Origin: Rhodopila globiformis
Lineage (GTDB): Bacteria > Pseudomonadota > Alphaproteobacteria > Acetobacterales > Acetobacteraceae
Direction of reading: 5' to 3'
NCBI RefSeq assembly: GCF_002937115.1
Contig: NZ_NHRY01000252.1
Span: forward strand, 32,349-96,348
Length of the DNA: 64,000 nucleotides
The stretch's first letter is position 1, and each line of letters opens with the position of its first letter. The notes beneath the pieces were generated by a model, which saw only the letters and a program-made list of their open reading frames with translations, was not told the DNA's origin and did not search any database. This document shows, in pieces, positions 9,242 to 19,456 of this stretch. The position numbers and the translations under genes are program-made.

Positions 9242-9265
9242 CCTCCGGCAGAGCCGGAGGCTTTT
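9242..9265 (+). terminator. Rho-independent terminator after the MBL gene
   Basis: Five bases after the TAA stop there is an 8-bp perfect stem CCTCCGGC/GCCGGAGG with loop AGA, followed by CTTTTC. Confidence 0.8.
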
Positions 9266-9416
9266 CGGTTGCGGGCCCCTCAAAGGGGCCTTTTCGCAAC
9301 CGGCCAAGGCGCAAGAGAGTGCCGCTGCGCAGACGCGAGCGACATGCGCCCCAACGGCGAAGAACATACTCCCGGAAATGTCGAACTCTGACAGCCACCC
9401 CGGCAGAGCCGGGGGT
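9266..9416. repeat. Two further hairpins related to the 9242 terminator
   Basis: At 9266-9302 an outer stem CGGTTGCG/CGCAACCG encloses an inner stem GGCCCCT/AGGGGCC. At 9398-9414 a CCCCGGC-AGA-GCCGGGG hairpin shares its CGGCAGAGCCG core with the 9242 hairpin. The arrangement looks like a REP-type unit flanking about 90 bp of unassigned sequence. Confidence 0.55.
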
Positions 9417-9488
9417 TCTCCCCGGGGCAATAGGGATACGGCGATTGCGCGGTTGATCGATATCAACGTGTCCGCCTGGGAACCTGCC

Positions 9489-10397
9489 ATGATCGGGGGC
9501 CGCTGCTGGGGAGCCGATATTATCGTCGAATCCGCGCGCCGTTGCGTTTCCGGCCTGATGCTGGTGACCGGTCTGCTTTGCCTCGTTGGTCCGGTGCCGG
9601 CTTGTGCCGACGCGCCCCGGCCGCCCGCCGCCTCGCCGCCGTATGAGGCCAGCATCCAGACCGCGCCGCCGCCGGTATCAACGGCAACGATAGACGCCGC
9701 GTTCATGCAGCTTCGCCGGGCGCTGATCCGGCAGGTGCCGCGGGCCATCGTGTCTTTGCCGCCCCGCCGCATGAAAGATCTGCTGGCCCGCACGCGTGCC
9801 GCGCTCAAGGCCGATCGGCTGGCGGTTGTGGGGCCGACGCTGCTGGTGGTGGTCGACCGCAACCCGGCGGCGCAGCTGCTCGTCATCATCCTTGCCCGTC
9901 CGGATCGAAACTGGCAGATGGTCGGCGGCGGCCGCGTCTCCACCGGGCAGGCCGGGCGGCATGGCTATTTCATTACGCCGACCGGGGTTTTTCAGCACAC
10001 GGATGCCATCCTGGATTATCGGGCCGAGGGCACGTTCAACGAAAACCATATCCGCGGCCTTGGCCGGAAAGGCATGCGGGTCTGGGATTTCGGCTGGGTC
10101 ACCGCCGTCAAAGGCTGGCGCAGCGACGGCGAAACCGGCGAGATCCGCCTGTTGCTGCATGCGACCGATCCGGACCTGCTGGAGCGGCGGCTTGGCCATC
10201 CCGCCTCGGAAGGATGTGTGCGGATCTCGGCGGCGATGAACACGTTTCTCGATAAATACGGCGTCCTGGATGCCGATTACGAGGCCGCCGCCGCGGACGA
10301 CCCCAGCTACGAAGCCGTTCTACGGCCGGACCGTACGCCGACCGCGTTTGCCGGGCGTATGCTGGTGATCATCGATTCGTCCATGCCGATGTCGTAG
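9489..10397 (+). CDS. L,D-transpeptidase (YkuD domain)
   Basis: A 302-aa protein from ATG 9489; an in-frame ATG at 9378 is a less likely alternative. The N-terminus has a hydrophobic export segment (GLMLVTGLLCLVGPVPACA). The C-terminal half is a YkuD catalytic domain with the active-site motif HPASEGCVRIS containing the nucleophile Cys, preceded by TGVFQHTDAILDY. Such enzymes form 3-3 cross-links in peptidoglycan or attach proteins to it in the periplasm. The motif has SEGC where SHGC is usual, an accepted variant. It ends 18 bp before the convergent glgP stop. Confidence 0.82.
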   Translation: MIGGRCWGADIIVESARRCVSGLMLVTGLLCLVGPVPACADAPRPPAASPPYEASIQTAPPPVSTATIDAAFMQLRRALIRQVPRAIVSLPPRRMKDLLARTRAALKADRLAVVGPTLLVVVDRNPAAQLLVIILARPDRNWQMVGGGRVSTGQAGRHGYFITPTGVFQHTDAILDYRAEGTFNENHIRGLGRKGMRVWDFGWVTAVKGWRSDGETGEIRLLLHATDPDLLERRLGHPASEGCVRISAAMNTFLDKYGVLDADYEAAAADDPSYEAVLRPDRTPTAFAGRMLVIIDSSMPMS

Positions 10398-10414
10398 CGT
10401 CCGCAACAGTTGGG

Positions 10415-12118
10415 TCAGCGCAGATAGGCTTCGCTGGCGTAGCGCCGCATCATGCGCTGGCTGTTGAAGTAGTAACCGATGTTGCCGATGCTCTGCCGCA
10501 TCATGTCGCGCCACCGGTTCGTATCGCTGTAGTAAAGTGGCAGGACGACCTGCTCCAGCCTGGCGTAGAGCAGGTTGGCGTGGTTGTCCGCCGCGGCCGC
10601 ATCATCCTCGGTTCCGATGGCCCAGCCGTTGACGCCTTCCACGCAGGCCTCGGCCCACCAGCCGTCGAGCACGCTGAGGTTCAGCACGCCGTTGAGCGCG
10701 GCCTTCATGCCGCTGGTGCCTGACGCCTCCATCGGCGGCAGCGGGGTGTTCAGCCAGACGTCGACGCCGCTGACCATGACCTGTGCCAGCCGCATGTCGT
10801 AATTCGGCAGGAAAACACAGGTGATCCGGCCGCGAAGCTGCTGCGTCAACTGCACCAGGCGGCGGATGGCGGCCTTGCCTTCCTCATCCCTGGGGTGGGC
10901 CTTGCCCGCCAGCACGATCTGCAGCGGATGCCGCGCGGCGATCGCCGCCACCCGCTCGACATCCGAGAACAGCAGCAGGGGGCGCTTGTAGCCTGTCATT
11001 CTCCGCGCAAAACCAAGCGTTGCAATGTCGCGCTCCAGCCGGATGCCTGTCAGCGCGTGCACGTGCCCGACAAGCTCGGTCTTGGCGGTCAGGTGGCAAT
11101 CCCACAGCCTGTCGTTGGGAAGCTGCATGGCGCGCACGAGGATTTCCGGCTCATGGTGCCAGTTCGGCCATGTCTCGCTGTACAGCTTGGCAAAGGCTGC
11201 GTGTGTCCAGAGTCCGACATGCACGCCGTTGGTGATGGCGTGAACCCGGTATCCGGGGAACATGTGGCGCGTCGTTTCGGCGTGGCGGCGCGCCACGCCA
11301 TTCGTATAGCCAGACAGGTTCAGGGCGAGTTGGGTCATGCTGAGCTGCGTGCTTCCGGCGATCTGCCTGAGTTCGTCGATATCCACCAGGTCGTCGGCCA
11401 TTGACGCGAACAGTTCGTACGAAAATCGATCCTGGCCGGCCTCGACCGGCGTATGGGTCGTGAACACGCAGCGTTCCCTGACCTCGGCCAGGTCGTACAG
11501 CGGCTCCCCCGGCCGCACGTCTTCCTCGGGGAAGCGGTATCTGTTCAGCAGGTCCAGCGTGAGGAAAGCCGCGTGTCCCTCGTTCAGGTGATAGGTATGA
11601 AGGCGGAAGCCCAGGGCCTGCAGCAGCCGCATGCCGCCAAGGCCGAGGATCAGTTCCTGCTTCAGGCGGTACTTTTCGCCGTCGCTATAAAGATAGTGCG
11701 TCAGTTCGCGATCCTCGGGCAGGTTCTGTTCCAGGTCGGAATCGAGAAGAAGGATCGGTATCGTATCGCCGTGCGGGCTGGTGTGGACATAAAGCCAGGG
11801 GCGGACCCAGACCGCGCGCTGCTCGATCCGCAGCGCCACCATGGCGTCGAGCGGCTTGCAGAATTGCGCCGGGTCCCACCAGTCCGGGTGCTCGACCTGC
11901 TGGCCGTCGGCGGCGATTTCCTGCCGAAAGTATCCTGCCCGGCTGATCAGGGTCACGAACACGACCGGAATCTGCAGATCCGCACAGGATCGCGCCGTAT
12001 CGCCGGCGAGGACGCCGAGCCCGCCGGAATAGGTGCGCATCTCGGGGTGGATGGCGATTTCCATCGAGAAGTAGGCGATATGCGTCCGGTCGATGAACCT
12101 TTTCAGAAGCTGAGTCAT
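10415..12118 (-). CDS. glgP: Alpha-glucan (glycogen) phosphorylase, short form
   Basis: A 567-aa protein; ATG 12118 gives the start [22 protein letters not shown] typical of the short, Thermus-type phosphorylases. It phosphorolyses alpha-1,4-glucans to glucose-1-phosphate in the cytosol. Diagnostic segments are [14 protein letters not shown] near residue 30, [22 protein letters not shown], and the PLP-lysine region [15 protein letters not shown] near residue 470. The family is about 550-700 aa, so the gene is complete. No other glycogen genes are adjacent, so it may serve stored glucan under energy limitation. Confidence 0.9.
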   Translation of the reverse strand: MTQLLKRFIDRTHIAYFSMEIAIHPEMRTYSGGLGVLAGDTARSCADLQIPVVFVTLISRAGYFRQEIAADGQQVEHPDWWDPAQFCKPLDAMVALRIEQRAVWVRPWLYVHTSPHGDTIPILLLDSDLEQNLPEDRELTHYLYSDGEKYRLKQELILGLGGMRLLQALGFRLHTYHLNEGHAAFLTLDLLNRYRFPEEDVRPGEPLYDLAEVRERCVFTTHTPVEAGQDRFSYELFASMADDLVDIDELRQIAGSTQLSMTQLALNLSGYTNGVARRHAETTRHMFPGYRVHAITNGVHVGLWTHAAFAKLYSETWPNWHHEPEILVRAMQLPNDRLWDCHLTAKTELVGHVHALTGIRLERDIATLGFARRMTGYKRPLLLFSDVERVAAIAARHPLQIVLAGKAHPRDEEGKAAIRRLVQLTQQLRGRITCVFLPNYDMRLAQVMVSGVDVWLNTPLPPMEASGTSGMKAALNGVLNLSVLDGWWAEACVEGVNGWAIGTEDDAAAADNHANLLYARLEQVVLPLYYSDTNRWRDMMRQSIGNIGYYFNSQRMMRRYASEAYLR

Positions 12119-12484
12119 TGCGCTTCCGTTCCTGGTGTGCGGTTTTTCATGGAGGTGCGGCAGGGCCATCATGCTTTACTTCGATGTTGCCGGGAAGCGG
12201 GGGGTCTTTCAAGCGAGAGCCTGGTTGGTTGAGCGGGCTTTCGGACGCCGGCGCTGCATGGCGTTCGTGGATTTGTGCGTGGTGGCGATGCTGTTCCGGC
12301 GTGGTGCCTCCGCCGGGAGAGGCACCACCCCGACCCACAGCCACTCCCAAACTCCAAGCCAGACAGGCTCCGACATCCCGTCTGGCCGCCGCGGCGCGGT
12401 CTCGATAGAGTTCCGGCGCCGGTTGCCGGCCGTGCCGCATGAACGTCTCTTGCCTGTCCTCGCCGCCGAAATGAGTTTTGACCG
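12119..12484. other. Divergent intergenic region glgP / NUDIX
   Basis: 366 bp between two divergent genes. No ORF with a credible family or ribosome-binding site was found. It presumably holds both promoters; none could be placed with confidence. Confidence 0.4.
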
Positions 12485-13018
12485 ATGCCGATTACCGGAG
12501 CCAGGCCGCCGACGTTCGTCGATACCGTCTGGCAGCTTGTCTATCGCTGCATTTTCCCGCTTGCCCGAACCTGGTGGCGGCTGAGCGGGGCGCGGCATGA
12601 AGGCGCGCTCGTTGCGGTTCATGTCGGTGACGCGGTGTTGCTGGTGCGCGCGTCATACCGGTCCGCATGGTCGTTCCCGGGCGGCGGCATCCGGCGCGGG
12701 GAAACGCCGGCGGCGGCGGCCCGGCGCGAGCTGATCGAGGAACTAGGGCTGACAGGCGGCCACTTGACACCCGTCGGCACGGCGTGCGGCCGATGGGACG
12801 GGCTGCGCGACCGGGTGCATTTCTTCGACCTGCGGCTGGACCAGCTGCCGCCGCTGCAGCCTGACAACCGCGAAATCGTTGCGGTCCGGCTGGTGCCGGC
12901 CGCGGATCTGCGCGGCCTGCCGCTGACAGCGCCGGTGATCGCCTATCTGGACGGGTCTGTTTCGCCCGATCATCGATGCGGGTGCCACGACCGGGCCTCG
13001 GGCGGCGCCGGTGCGTGA
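12485..13018 (+). CDS. NUDIX hydrolase
   Basis: A 177-aa protein carrying a full Nudix box, GGGIRRGETPAAAARRELIE followed by ELGL, near residues 65-88, with all REXXEE metal-binding glutamates. Enzymes of this fold cleave nucleoside diphosphates linked to another moiety using Mg2+. The N-terminal 35 residues include an amphipathic segment (WQLVYRCIFPLARTWWRL) not needed for catalysis. Substrate cannot be told from sequence. The start codon has only a weak ribosome-binding site. Confidence 0.85.
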   Translation: MPITGARPPTFVDTVWQLVYRCIFPLARTWWRLSGARHEGALVAVHVGDAVLLVRASYRSAWSFPGGGIRRGETPAAAARRELIEELGLTGGHLTPVGTACGRWDGLRDRVHFFDLRLDQLPPLQPDNREIVAVRLVPAADLRGLPLTAPVIAYLDGSVSPDHRCGCHDRASGGAGA

Positions 13019-13136
13019 CGTGACCGGAGCGGCTGGCGATACCGTTACTTGGCCGTCGTGGAGCCGCCGCGCGGTTGACTCGTCCCCGGTGATGCGGGTC
13101 ACTGCATCCATCCGTCCAGGCACAGAAGGAACGCCA

Positions 13137-13940
13137 ATGAATCGTCTCGATGGCAAGGTTGCCCTGATCTCCGGCGCGGCGCGCGGCATCGGCGCCGAAA
13201 CCGCCCAGCTGATGGCGAAGGCCGGCGCCAAAGTCGTCGTCGGCGACGTGCTGGATGAACCGGGGCAACGGACCGTCGCGGCCATCGAGGCCGCCGGCGG
13301 CCGGGCGGACTATACCCACCTGGACGTGACGAAAGAGGCCGACTGGACCGCCGCCGTCGGCCTGGCCACAGGCCGGTTCGGCCAGCTCGATATCCTGGTG
13401 AACAATGCCGGTGTTTTCATCGGCAAGGGAATCGAGGAAGTCAGCCTGGCCGAGTGGGAGAAACTGGTGGCGGTGAACATGACCGGGGTTTTCCTCGGCA
13501 CCCGGCTGGCGGTGCAGGCCCTGCGCGAAGCGGCCCGGTCCAGCGAGCACGGCAGCGCCATCGTCAACCTCGCCTCGGTGGCCGGCATCGTCGGCTCACA
13601 GCTCGATCCGCTGTACTCGATGACCAAGGGCGGCGTGACGCTGTTCACCAAGTCGGCGGCACTGGAATTTGCGCGCAAGGGCTACCGGGTCCGGGTGAAC
13701 TCGATCCATCCCGGCGTGATCCAGACAGAGATGGGCGAGCAGACGTTCGTTGCCCGTGCGCAGCGGTCCGGCGGCAACGACACCTCGGCGGTGCGGCAGA
13801 CCGTGACGGAGACGGTGCCGTGGGGGCGGCTGGGCGTGCCGATGGACATCGCCAAGGGCATCGTGTTCCTGGTCTCGGACGACGCCGGCTACATGAATGG
13901 CGCCGGGCTGATCGTTGATGGCGGCATGACCGCCACGTAA
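13137..13940 (+). CDS. Short-chain dehydrogenase/reductase
   Basis: A 267-aa classical SDR. ATG 13137 follows AGAAGGAACG and gives the standard start MNRLDGKVALISGAARGIG. It shows the NAD(P)-binding GAARGIG, NNAG, catalytic Ser-Tyr-Lys (S in NLASVAG; YSMTK), and VNSIHPGVIQTEM. An acidic residue after beta-2 (VVVGDVLDE) favours NAD+. It resembles cyclopentanol/3-alpha-hydroxysteroid dehydrogenase-type oxidoreductases; the substrate is unknown. Confidence 0.88.
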   Translation: MNRLDGKVALISGAARGIGAETAQLMAKAGAKVVVGDVLDEPGQRTVAAIEAAGGRADYTHLDVTKEADWTAAVGLATGRFGQLDILVNNAGVFIGKGIEEVSLAEWEKLVAVNMTGVFLGTRLAVQALREAARSSEHGSAIVNLASVAGIVGSQLDPLYSMTKGGVTLFTKSAALEFARKGYRVRVNSIHPGVIQTEMGEQTFVARAQRSGGNDTSAVRQTVTETVPWGRLGVPMDIAKGIVFLVSDDAGYMNGAGLIVDGGMTAT

Positions 13941-14143
13941 CCGCCGCCGCTTGCGTGAACCGGCCGGTGACGGCGCGAGGCGACGCGGCCGCGCGTGCGC
14001 CAACCACCGCGGCGGGCATGACGTCCTGCCCGGGCTGGAGATGCAGCCCGGCCGACGCGCCGGGGGCGCCTGCACAAGCTGTAATCGGGCCTGCTGCCAC
14101 CCTGTCATCCCCGGGTGGAAAAAATCGAGCAAAATCAATGAAC

Positions 14144-14236
14144 TGGCGGAGGGGATGAGATTCGAACTCACGGTACGGGTTGACCCCGTACAACGGTTTA
14201 GCAAACCGCCGCCTTCAGCCACTCGGCCACCCCTCC
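14144..14236 (-). tRNA. tRNA-Ser (anticodon GCU)
   Basis: On the minus strand a 93-nt class II tRNA runs from GGAGGGG (complement of 14230-14236) to CCCCTCCG plus encoded CCA (complement of 14144-14146). The anticodon arm reads CGGTTTGCTAAACCG, giving anticodon GCU for AGC/AGU serine codons. It has a long variable arm with a GTACGGG/CCCGTAC stem and a GTTCGAATC T-loop. Confidence 0.95.
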
Positions 14237-14781
14237 GCCGGAGGAACATCCCCGGACCAATGGTCCGGACACGGCGTTTGCACCCCCCTTCTAAGCAACC
14301 CCCGCGCCGCGGTCAAACCCGAAAGTTAACTCAACCCGAACTATGGATAAGCCTCGCGCTTTTTGCCTACCGCCCGGTCTGCAGGCCGAGGCGCTGGTCG
14401 CCGGCACGGCGTTCGATGCCGGCGAGCCGCTCACCGCCGCCGGCACTTGATCGTTTATTTCGCCTCAGCCCCGTGGCCATGTCACACGCGACCCGATGGT
14501 GCATACCAGCCCGGCCAGGCGCAGCAGCGATTTTGTGGCGCATCCCGAGCAGATCGATGCGCTTCATGGACCGATGCCCGGGCGCGCCGGCAAGCCGGTC
14601 GTGTTGGCCGGGAACAACGGGCCGCTCCACGTCCGCACGCTGCCACAGGCCGCCCTTGCCGATGCCGATGGTGCCATCGACAAGGCGGCCGGACACCTGA
14701 ACCAAGAACGGGCGGGCATTCCGTTGGCCAAGTCGCGAATCTCTGCTTAGCATCCGGCGCATCCGTTCCAGGGAGGCGACA
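14237..14781. other. 545-bp gap, no convincing gene
   Basis: Two short ORF pieces in the same frame (MDKPRAFCLPPGLQAEALVA from 14343, and a segment from 14496 to 14750) are separated by a TGA. Together they could be a decayed small gene, but no family is recognised. The last 20 bases supply the ribosome-binding site of the next gene. Confidence 0.35.
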
Positions 14782-15954
14782 ATGCAGCTGCAACAGCGCG
14801 CGGCGGACGACTGCGAACGCTACCTGACCGCAATCCGCCGACTGGCTCCCGCCATCGAGGCCGCGCGCGACCGGGTCGAGCACGAACGCCTCATTCCCGG
14901 CAAGCTGCTGGACTCGTTGCATGCCGAGGGCCTGCTGTCGCTGTGGCTGGCCCGCGCCTTCGACGGACCGGAGTTGTCGATGGTGGATTTCATCCGCGTT
15001 ATCGAGGCGGTCTCGGCGCTGGACAGTTCCATCGGCTGGTGCACCTGCATCGCCGCCGGCTACGCGCGCCTCTCCGGCTTCCTGGCCGAGGACGCCGCGC
15101 GCCGGATCTTTTCTGGGCCTCGTCCCGTGCTGGCCGGCACCATCGTGCCGACCGGCACCGCCCGCCGCGCCGATGGCGGCTGGCGCGTCACCGGGCGCTG
15201 GGCCTTCGGCAGCGGCATCCGCCACAGCACCTGGGTGCTGGGCCTGTGCACGGAAGACGCCGGCGAGCCGCAGGCGTCCGGGCCGAAACCGTTGCGCCTA
15301 GCGCTGTTCCCGGCGGAGCAGGCGACGGTGATCGACACCTGGGACGCCATGGGCCTGCGCGGCACGGGCAGCCACGACTACACGGTCGAGGACTTGTTCG
15401 TTCCGGATGAATACACGAGTCCCGGGCTGGGGGAGCACCCAACGCAGCCCGGCGCGCTGTATGCCATGCCGCTGCCCTCAGTCTTCGTCATGGCGATCTC
15501 CAGTGTCATGCTGGGCATCGCGCGCGGCGCGCTCGACACCTTCGTTGCGATGGCAGGGCGCAAGCGGGTCACCACCACGGGCGGCCTGCTGCGTGACCGG
15601 GCCGTCGTGCACGATGCCCTCGGCCGGGCGGAGGCGCAGTTGCGCGCGGCCCGCGCGTTCCTGCTGGAAGTGGCGGACATGATCTGGACGGTCGCGGTGG
15701 CGGGCGAAACCCCGTCGCTGCACCAGCGCGCCCTGGTGCGGCTGGCCTGCTGCCAGGTGGCGGTCGCGTCGAAAGCGGCGGCGCAGACGGCGTTCGACCT
15801 GACCGGCGGCGGTGGCGTCTACGCCGCAGCCGGGCTGGAGCGGCGCGTGCGCGACATCAACACCGCCGGCCAGCATGTCGCGCTGCACACAGTGTTTTTC
15901 GAGCAGGCCGGACGCGTCCTGCTGGGGCTTGATCCGGGGTCGTACCGTTTCTGA
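14782..15954 (+). CDS. Acyl-CoA-dehydrogenase-like flavoprotein monooxygenase
   Basis: A 390-aa protein; ATG 14782 is preceded by GGGAGGCGAC. It has the acyl-CoA dehydrogenase fold: an N-terminal helical domain (LAPAIEAARDRVEHERLIPG), a central beta-domain (GTIVPTGTARRADGGWRVTGRWAFGSG), and a C-terminal helical domain ending AFDLTGGGGVYAAAGLERRVRDINTAGQHV. The WAFGSG element and the C-terminal type-2 domain point to the group II flavin monooxygenase branch (HpaB/DszC-like), not fatty-acid oxidation. The substrate is unknown; a partner flavin reductase is not adjacent. Confidence 0.75.
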   Translation: MQLQQRAADDCERYLTAIRRLAPAIEAARDRVEHERLIPGKLLDSLHAEGLLSLWLARAFDGPELSMVDFIRVIEAVSALDSSIGWCTCIAAGYARLSGFLAEDAARRIFSGPRPVLAGTIVPTGTARRADGGWRVTGRWAFGSGIRHSTWVLGLCTEDAGEPQASGPKPLRLALFPAEQATVIDTWDAMGLRGTGSHDYTVEDLFVPDEYTSPGLGEHPTQPGALYAMPLPSVFVMAISSVMLGIARGALDTFVAMAGRKRVTTTGGLLRDRAVVHDALGRAEAQLRAARAFLLEVADMIWTVAVAGETPSLHQRALVRLACCQVAVASKAAAQTAFDLTGGGGVYAAAGLERRVRDINTAGQHVALHTVFFEQAGRVLLGLDPGSYRF

Positions 15955-16179
15955 GCCGGTTTGCGCGCCTGCTGCTGTCAGCGGCACGGCAGCCCGGACG
16001 GCGCGCGATCGTCTCCCGCTTGTCATGGTTGGGCGTGCCCGGGCCATCCACCCGCCGGCGGAGCCAAACGGGGGCGATGCCACGCGCCTTGGTCCGTGCC
16101 AGCCGGGGGATACGCCCGGGTAACGCTACCCGGACACGGGCTTGCATGCCGGGTGATGCACCCGATCTGTCAGCGGATC

Positions 16180-16578
16180 ATGAGATTGCTTCCCTGCCTC
16201 CTGGCCGCCCTCGCGTTCGCACCCGCCGCCCGGGCGGCAGGGCCAGTGGCCGACCCGTGGGCCAACGCCCGGGTGGTGACCGAGGTGATGGTGGACAACA
16301 GCTTCGAGCCCGACCACCTGACTTTCCACAGTGGCCAGCCCTATGCGCTGCACCTGGAGAACCACGGCAAGGAGATGCATGAGTTCACCGCGCCGGGCTT
16401 CCTGCGCGCGGCGACGATCCGCAATCTCGGGCGCCTGGCCAACGGCGGCACCGACATCGTCGTGCAGCCCGGCCAGTCGGCCACCGTCTTCCTGATTCCC
16501 GGCCGAAAGGGCCAGTACGACCTGTACTGCGCCGATCATGACTGGGACGGGATGGTCGGCAGCATCACGGTGGACTGA
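16180..16578 (+). CDS. Secreted cupredoxin-domain protein
   Basis: A 132-aa protein. ATG 16180 is preferred over 16156 because the signal peptide ([19 protein letters not shown]) begins there. The mature domain is a small plastocyanin-like cupredoxin: [13 protein letters not shown] supplies the first His, and the loop [10 protein letters not shown] supplies Cys, His and Met. All four type-1 copper ligands are therefore present. It is likely a periplasmic electron carrier or copper chaperone. No oxidase genes lie next to it. Confidence 0.82.
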   Translation: MRLLPCLLAALAFAPAARAAGPVADPWANARVVTEVMVDNSFEPDHLTFHSGQPYALHLENHGKEMHEFTAPGFLRAATIRNLGRLANGGTDIVVQPGQSATVFLIPGRKGQYDLYCADHDWDGMVGSITVD

Positions 16579-16682
16579 TACCAGCCCTCCGGCACGCCAG
16601 CCGTCCGCACCAAAGGGTTGCGGTGCCGCCGCGCCTCGTCCTAGACACCCCCACTTGTTTTCCAGCAACAGGACCGCTGCCC

Positions 16683-18620
16683 ATGCCCGCCATCACCCTG
16701 CCCGACGGTTCCGTGCGCCAGTTCGACGCCGCGGTCACCGGCACGGACGTGGCAGCCGCCATCGGCCCCGGCCTCGCCCGCGCCGCGCTGGCGATGAAGC
16801 TCGACGGCAAGCTGGTCGACCTCGCCACCCCGATCGACCACGACGCCGCGCTTGTCTTCGTCACCCGCCGCGACCCCGAGGCGCTGGAACTGATCCGCCA
16901 CGACGCCGCCCACGTGCTGGCCGAGGCGGTGCAGTCCCTGTTCCCCGGCACCCAGGTCACCATCGGCCCGGCGATCGACAACGGCTTCTACTACGACTTC
17001 GCCCGCAACGAGCCGTTCACCCCGGAGGATTTCGCCGCCATCGAGGCGAAGATGCACGAGATCGTCGCCCGCAACAGCCGGTTCGAGCGGCAGGAGATCG
17101 ACCGCGACGAAGCCATCGCCTTCTTCTCCGACAAGGGTGAGAAGTACAAGGCGCAGCTGATCCAGGACCTGCCGGCGACCGAGACGATCAGCGTGTACCG
17201 CCAGGGCGAGTGGCTCGACCTGTGCCGCGGCCCACACATGCGCAGCACCGCCGACGTCGGCAACGCGTTCAAGCTGATGAAGGTGGCCGGCGCCTACTGG
17301 CGGGGCGACTCGCGCAACGCCATGCTCAGCCGCATCTACGGCACCGCCTGGCGCGACCAGAAGGAGCTGGACGCCTATCTGCACCAGTTAGAAGAAGCCG
17401 AGCGCCGCGACCACCGCAAGATCGCCAGGGAGATGGACCTGTTCCATATCCAGGAGGAGGCTGTCGGCTCGATCTTCTGGCACCCCAAGGGCTGGCGGCT
17501 GTACCGCACGGTCGAGGCCTACATGCGCCGCCGCCTGGACGCCAACGGCTACCAGGAAGTACGTACCCCGCAGCTGGTGGACCGCTCCCTGTGGGAGAAG
17601 TCCGGCCACTGGGAGAATTACCGGCAGAACATGTTCATCGCCGAGGTGGCGGACGAGGACAAGTTCCTGGCGCTGAAGCCGATGAACTGCCCGTGCCATA
17701 TCCAAATCTTCCGCCAGGGCATGCGGTCGTACCGGGAGCTGCCGCTGCGCATGGCGGAGTTCGGCTCGTGCCACCGCTACGAACCCTCCGGCGCGCTGCA
17801 CGGCATCATGCGGGTGCGGGCGTTCACCCAGGACGACGCGCATATCTTCTGCACCGAGGACCAGATCGCCGCGGAGACCGCGAAGTTCATCACCCTGCTG
17901 TCGCAGATCTACCGCGACTTCGGCTTCCCCAACTTCCGCGTCAAGTTCGCCGATCGGCCGGAGGCGCGGATCGGCAGCGACGAGGCGTGGGACCATGCCG
18001 AGGGTGCGCTGCGCGAGGCCTGCGCCATGGCCGGCGTTGAGTACGAGCTGAACCCCGGCGAGGGCGCCTTCTACGGCCCGAAGCTGGAATTCGTGCTGCG
18101 CGACGCCATCGGCCGCGACTGGCAGTGCGGCACCTTGCAGGTCGATCCCAACCTGCCGGAGCGGCTCGACGCGGAATATGTGGGTGAGGACGGCGCCCGC
18201 CACCGGCCGATCATGCTGCACCGCGCCATCCTGGGCAGCTTCGAACGATTCCTGGGCATCCTGATCGAGCAGTATGCCGGCCGCTTCCCGCTCTGGCTCG
18301 CGCCGGTGCAGGCGGTGGTGGCGACCATCGTGTCCGACGCCGATGACTATGCGCGGGAAGTCGCCGACGCCTTCAGCGCCGCCGGTCTCGCGGTTGAGAC
18401 GGACCTGAGCAACCAGAAGATCAACGCCAAGGTGCGTGAGCACAGCCTGGCACACGTTCCGGTGCTCGCCGTCGTCGGCCGCAAGGAGGCCGAGACCCGT
18501 ACGGTCGCGCTGCGGCGGCTCGGCGCCCAGGCGCAGGAGGTCGTTCCGCTGCATGAGGCCGTTGCCAGACTTGCATCCGAGGCAGCACCGCCCGACTTAT
18601 TACCAAGCAAACTGGCTTGA
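16683..18620 (+). CDS. thrS: Threonyl-tRNA synthetase
   Basis: A 645-aa class II aminoacyl-tRNA synthetase that charges tRNA-Thr in the cytosol. From ATG 16683 it has an N-terminal TGS domain ([17 protein letters not shown]), an editing domain ([17 protein letters not shown], residues about 70-240) and a catalytic core with [10 protein letters not shown] (zinc Cys), motif 2 [15 protein letters not shown] and motif 3 [15 protein letters not shown]. The anticodon-binding domain includes [20 protein letters not shown]. Length matches the family. It lies just upstream of infC, the common thrS-infC order. Confidence 0.97.
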   Translation: MPAITLPDGSVRQFDAAVTGTDVAAAIGPGLARAALAMKLDGKLVDLATPIDHDAALVFVTRRDPEALELIRHDAAHVLAEAVQSLFPGTQVTIGPAIDNGFYYDFARNEPFTPEDFAAIEAKMHEIVARNSRFERQEIDRDEAIAFFSDKGEKYKAQLIQDLPATETISVYRQGEWLDLCRGPHMRSTADVGNAFKLMKVAGAYWRGDSRNAMLSRIYGTAWRDQKELDAYLHQLEEAERRDHRKIAREMDLFHIQEEAVGSIFWHPKGWRLYRTVEAYMRRRLDANGYQEVRTPQLVDRSLWEKSGHWENYRQNMFIAEVADEDKFLALKPMNCPCHIQIFRQGMRSYRELPLRMAEFGSCHRYEPSGALHGIMRVRAFTQDDAHIFCTEDQIAAETAKFITLLSQIYRDFGFPNFRVKFADRPEARIGSDEAWDHAEGALREACAMAGVEYELNPGEGAFYGPKLEFVLRDAIGRDWQCGTLQVDPNLPERLDAEYVGEDGARHRPIMLHRAILGSFERFLGILIEQYAGRFPLWLAPVQAVVATIVSDADDYAREVADAFSAAGLAVETDLSNQKINAKVREHSLAHVPVLAVVGRKEAETRTVALRRLGAQAQEVVPLHEAVARLASEAAPPDLLPSKLA

Positions 18621-18718
18621 TTTTAAGCCGCTCTTCGGCTCAAACTGGACAACGATCGGCGGTATCCGCTGTGCGGCGCTGCCGTCGATCCCCTTAGAAC
18701 AACCACAGGAGAACACCG

Positions 18719-19255
18719 ATAGCACGAGGACCAATGGCCGCTCCGCCCACCCGCGACGGCCCCCGCGTAAATGAGGAGATCCGTATCCCCCAGGTACGAC
18801 TGATCGATCAGGACGGTGAGATGCAAGGCGTCATGACGGCGCGCGAAGCCATGCAGCGCGCCTTTGCGGTTGGCCTTGATCTGGTGGAGATCAGCCCCAA
18901 CGCCGATCCGCCGGTCTGTAAGATTCTGGATTTTGGCAAGTTCAAATACGAACAGCAGAAGAAGAAGAACGAAGCCAAAAAGAAGCAGAAGGTCATCGAG
19001 ATCAAAGAGATCAAGGTGCGCCCGAACATCGATGAAAACGATTATCAGGTGAAAATGCGCGCCATGAAGTCGTTCATCGAGGAGGGCGACAAGGTCAAGG
19101 TGACGCTGCGCTTCCGCGGCCGTGAAATGGCCCACCAGGACATCGGCGTGCGGGTGCTCGAGCGCATCCGGGCGGAGATGGACGCGACCACCAAGGTCGA
19201 GCAGATGCCGCGGATGGAAAACCGGCAGATGGTGATGGTGCTGTCGCCGCGCTGA
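18719..19255 (+). CDS. infC: Translation initiation factor IF-3 (probable AUA start)
   Basis: IF-3 binds the 30S subunit and checks the start codon. The N-domain begins [19 protein letters not shown], followed by the Lys-rich linker ([16 protein letters not shown]) and a C-domain with [14 protein letters not shown] and [13 protein letters not shown]. An ATG at 18734 has only GAGGA three bases away. A strong AGGAG (18707-18711) instead sits seven bases before an in-frame ATA at 18719. I therefore call 18719 (178 aa; translation starts f-Met-ARGPM). Non-AUG starts (AUU in E. coli infC) are the known basis of IF-3 autoregulation. Confidence 0.85.
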   Translation: MARGPMAAPPTRDGPRVNEEIRIPQVRLIDQDGEMQGVMTAREAMQRAFAVGLDLVEISPNADPPVCKILDFGKFKYEQQKKKNEAKKKQKVIEIKEIKVRPNIDENDYQVKMRAMKSFIEEGDKVKVTLRFRGREMAHQDIGVRVLERIRAEMDATTKVEQMPRMENRQMVMVLSPR

Positions 19256-19270
19256 TCCCGGCGGCCTGAA

Positions 19271-19290
19271 GGGGCGGTGGCGCCCCCTCT
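19271..19290 (+). terminator. Probable terminator after infC
   Basis: A GGGGCG/CGCCCC stem with loop GTGG sits 15 bp after the infC stop, followed by a pyrimidine tract CTCTCTCC rather than a clean T run. Weak to moderate. Confidence 0.45.
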
Positions 19291-19456
19291 CTCCGTCATG
19301 GCCGGGCTTGTCCCGGCCATCTGCGCTACGATGGCGGGAGCAGCTAGCCGGGACCATCCCTGCCCCTGACGAAGAAGCAACGAGGCCGGGACACGCTGGT
19401 TTTCCCCGTTGGCCGCGCCATGTTAAGGCGGAGGCCAACAACGAGGAAACCGCCCC

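Noticed and set aside
14343..14750. A small gene in the gap after tRNA-Ser
   Set aside because: Broken by TGA, no ribosome-binding site, no family.
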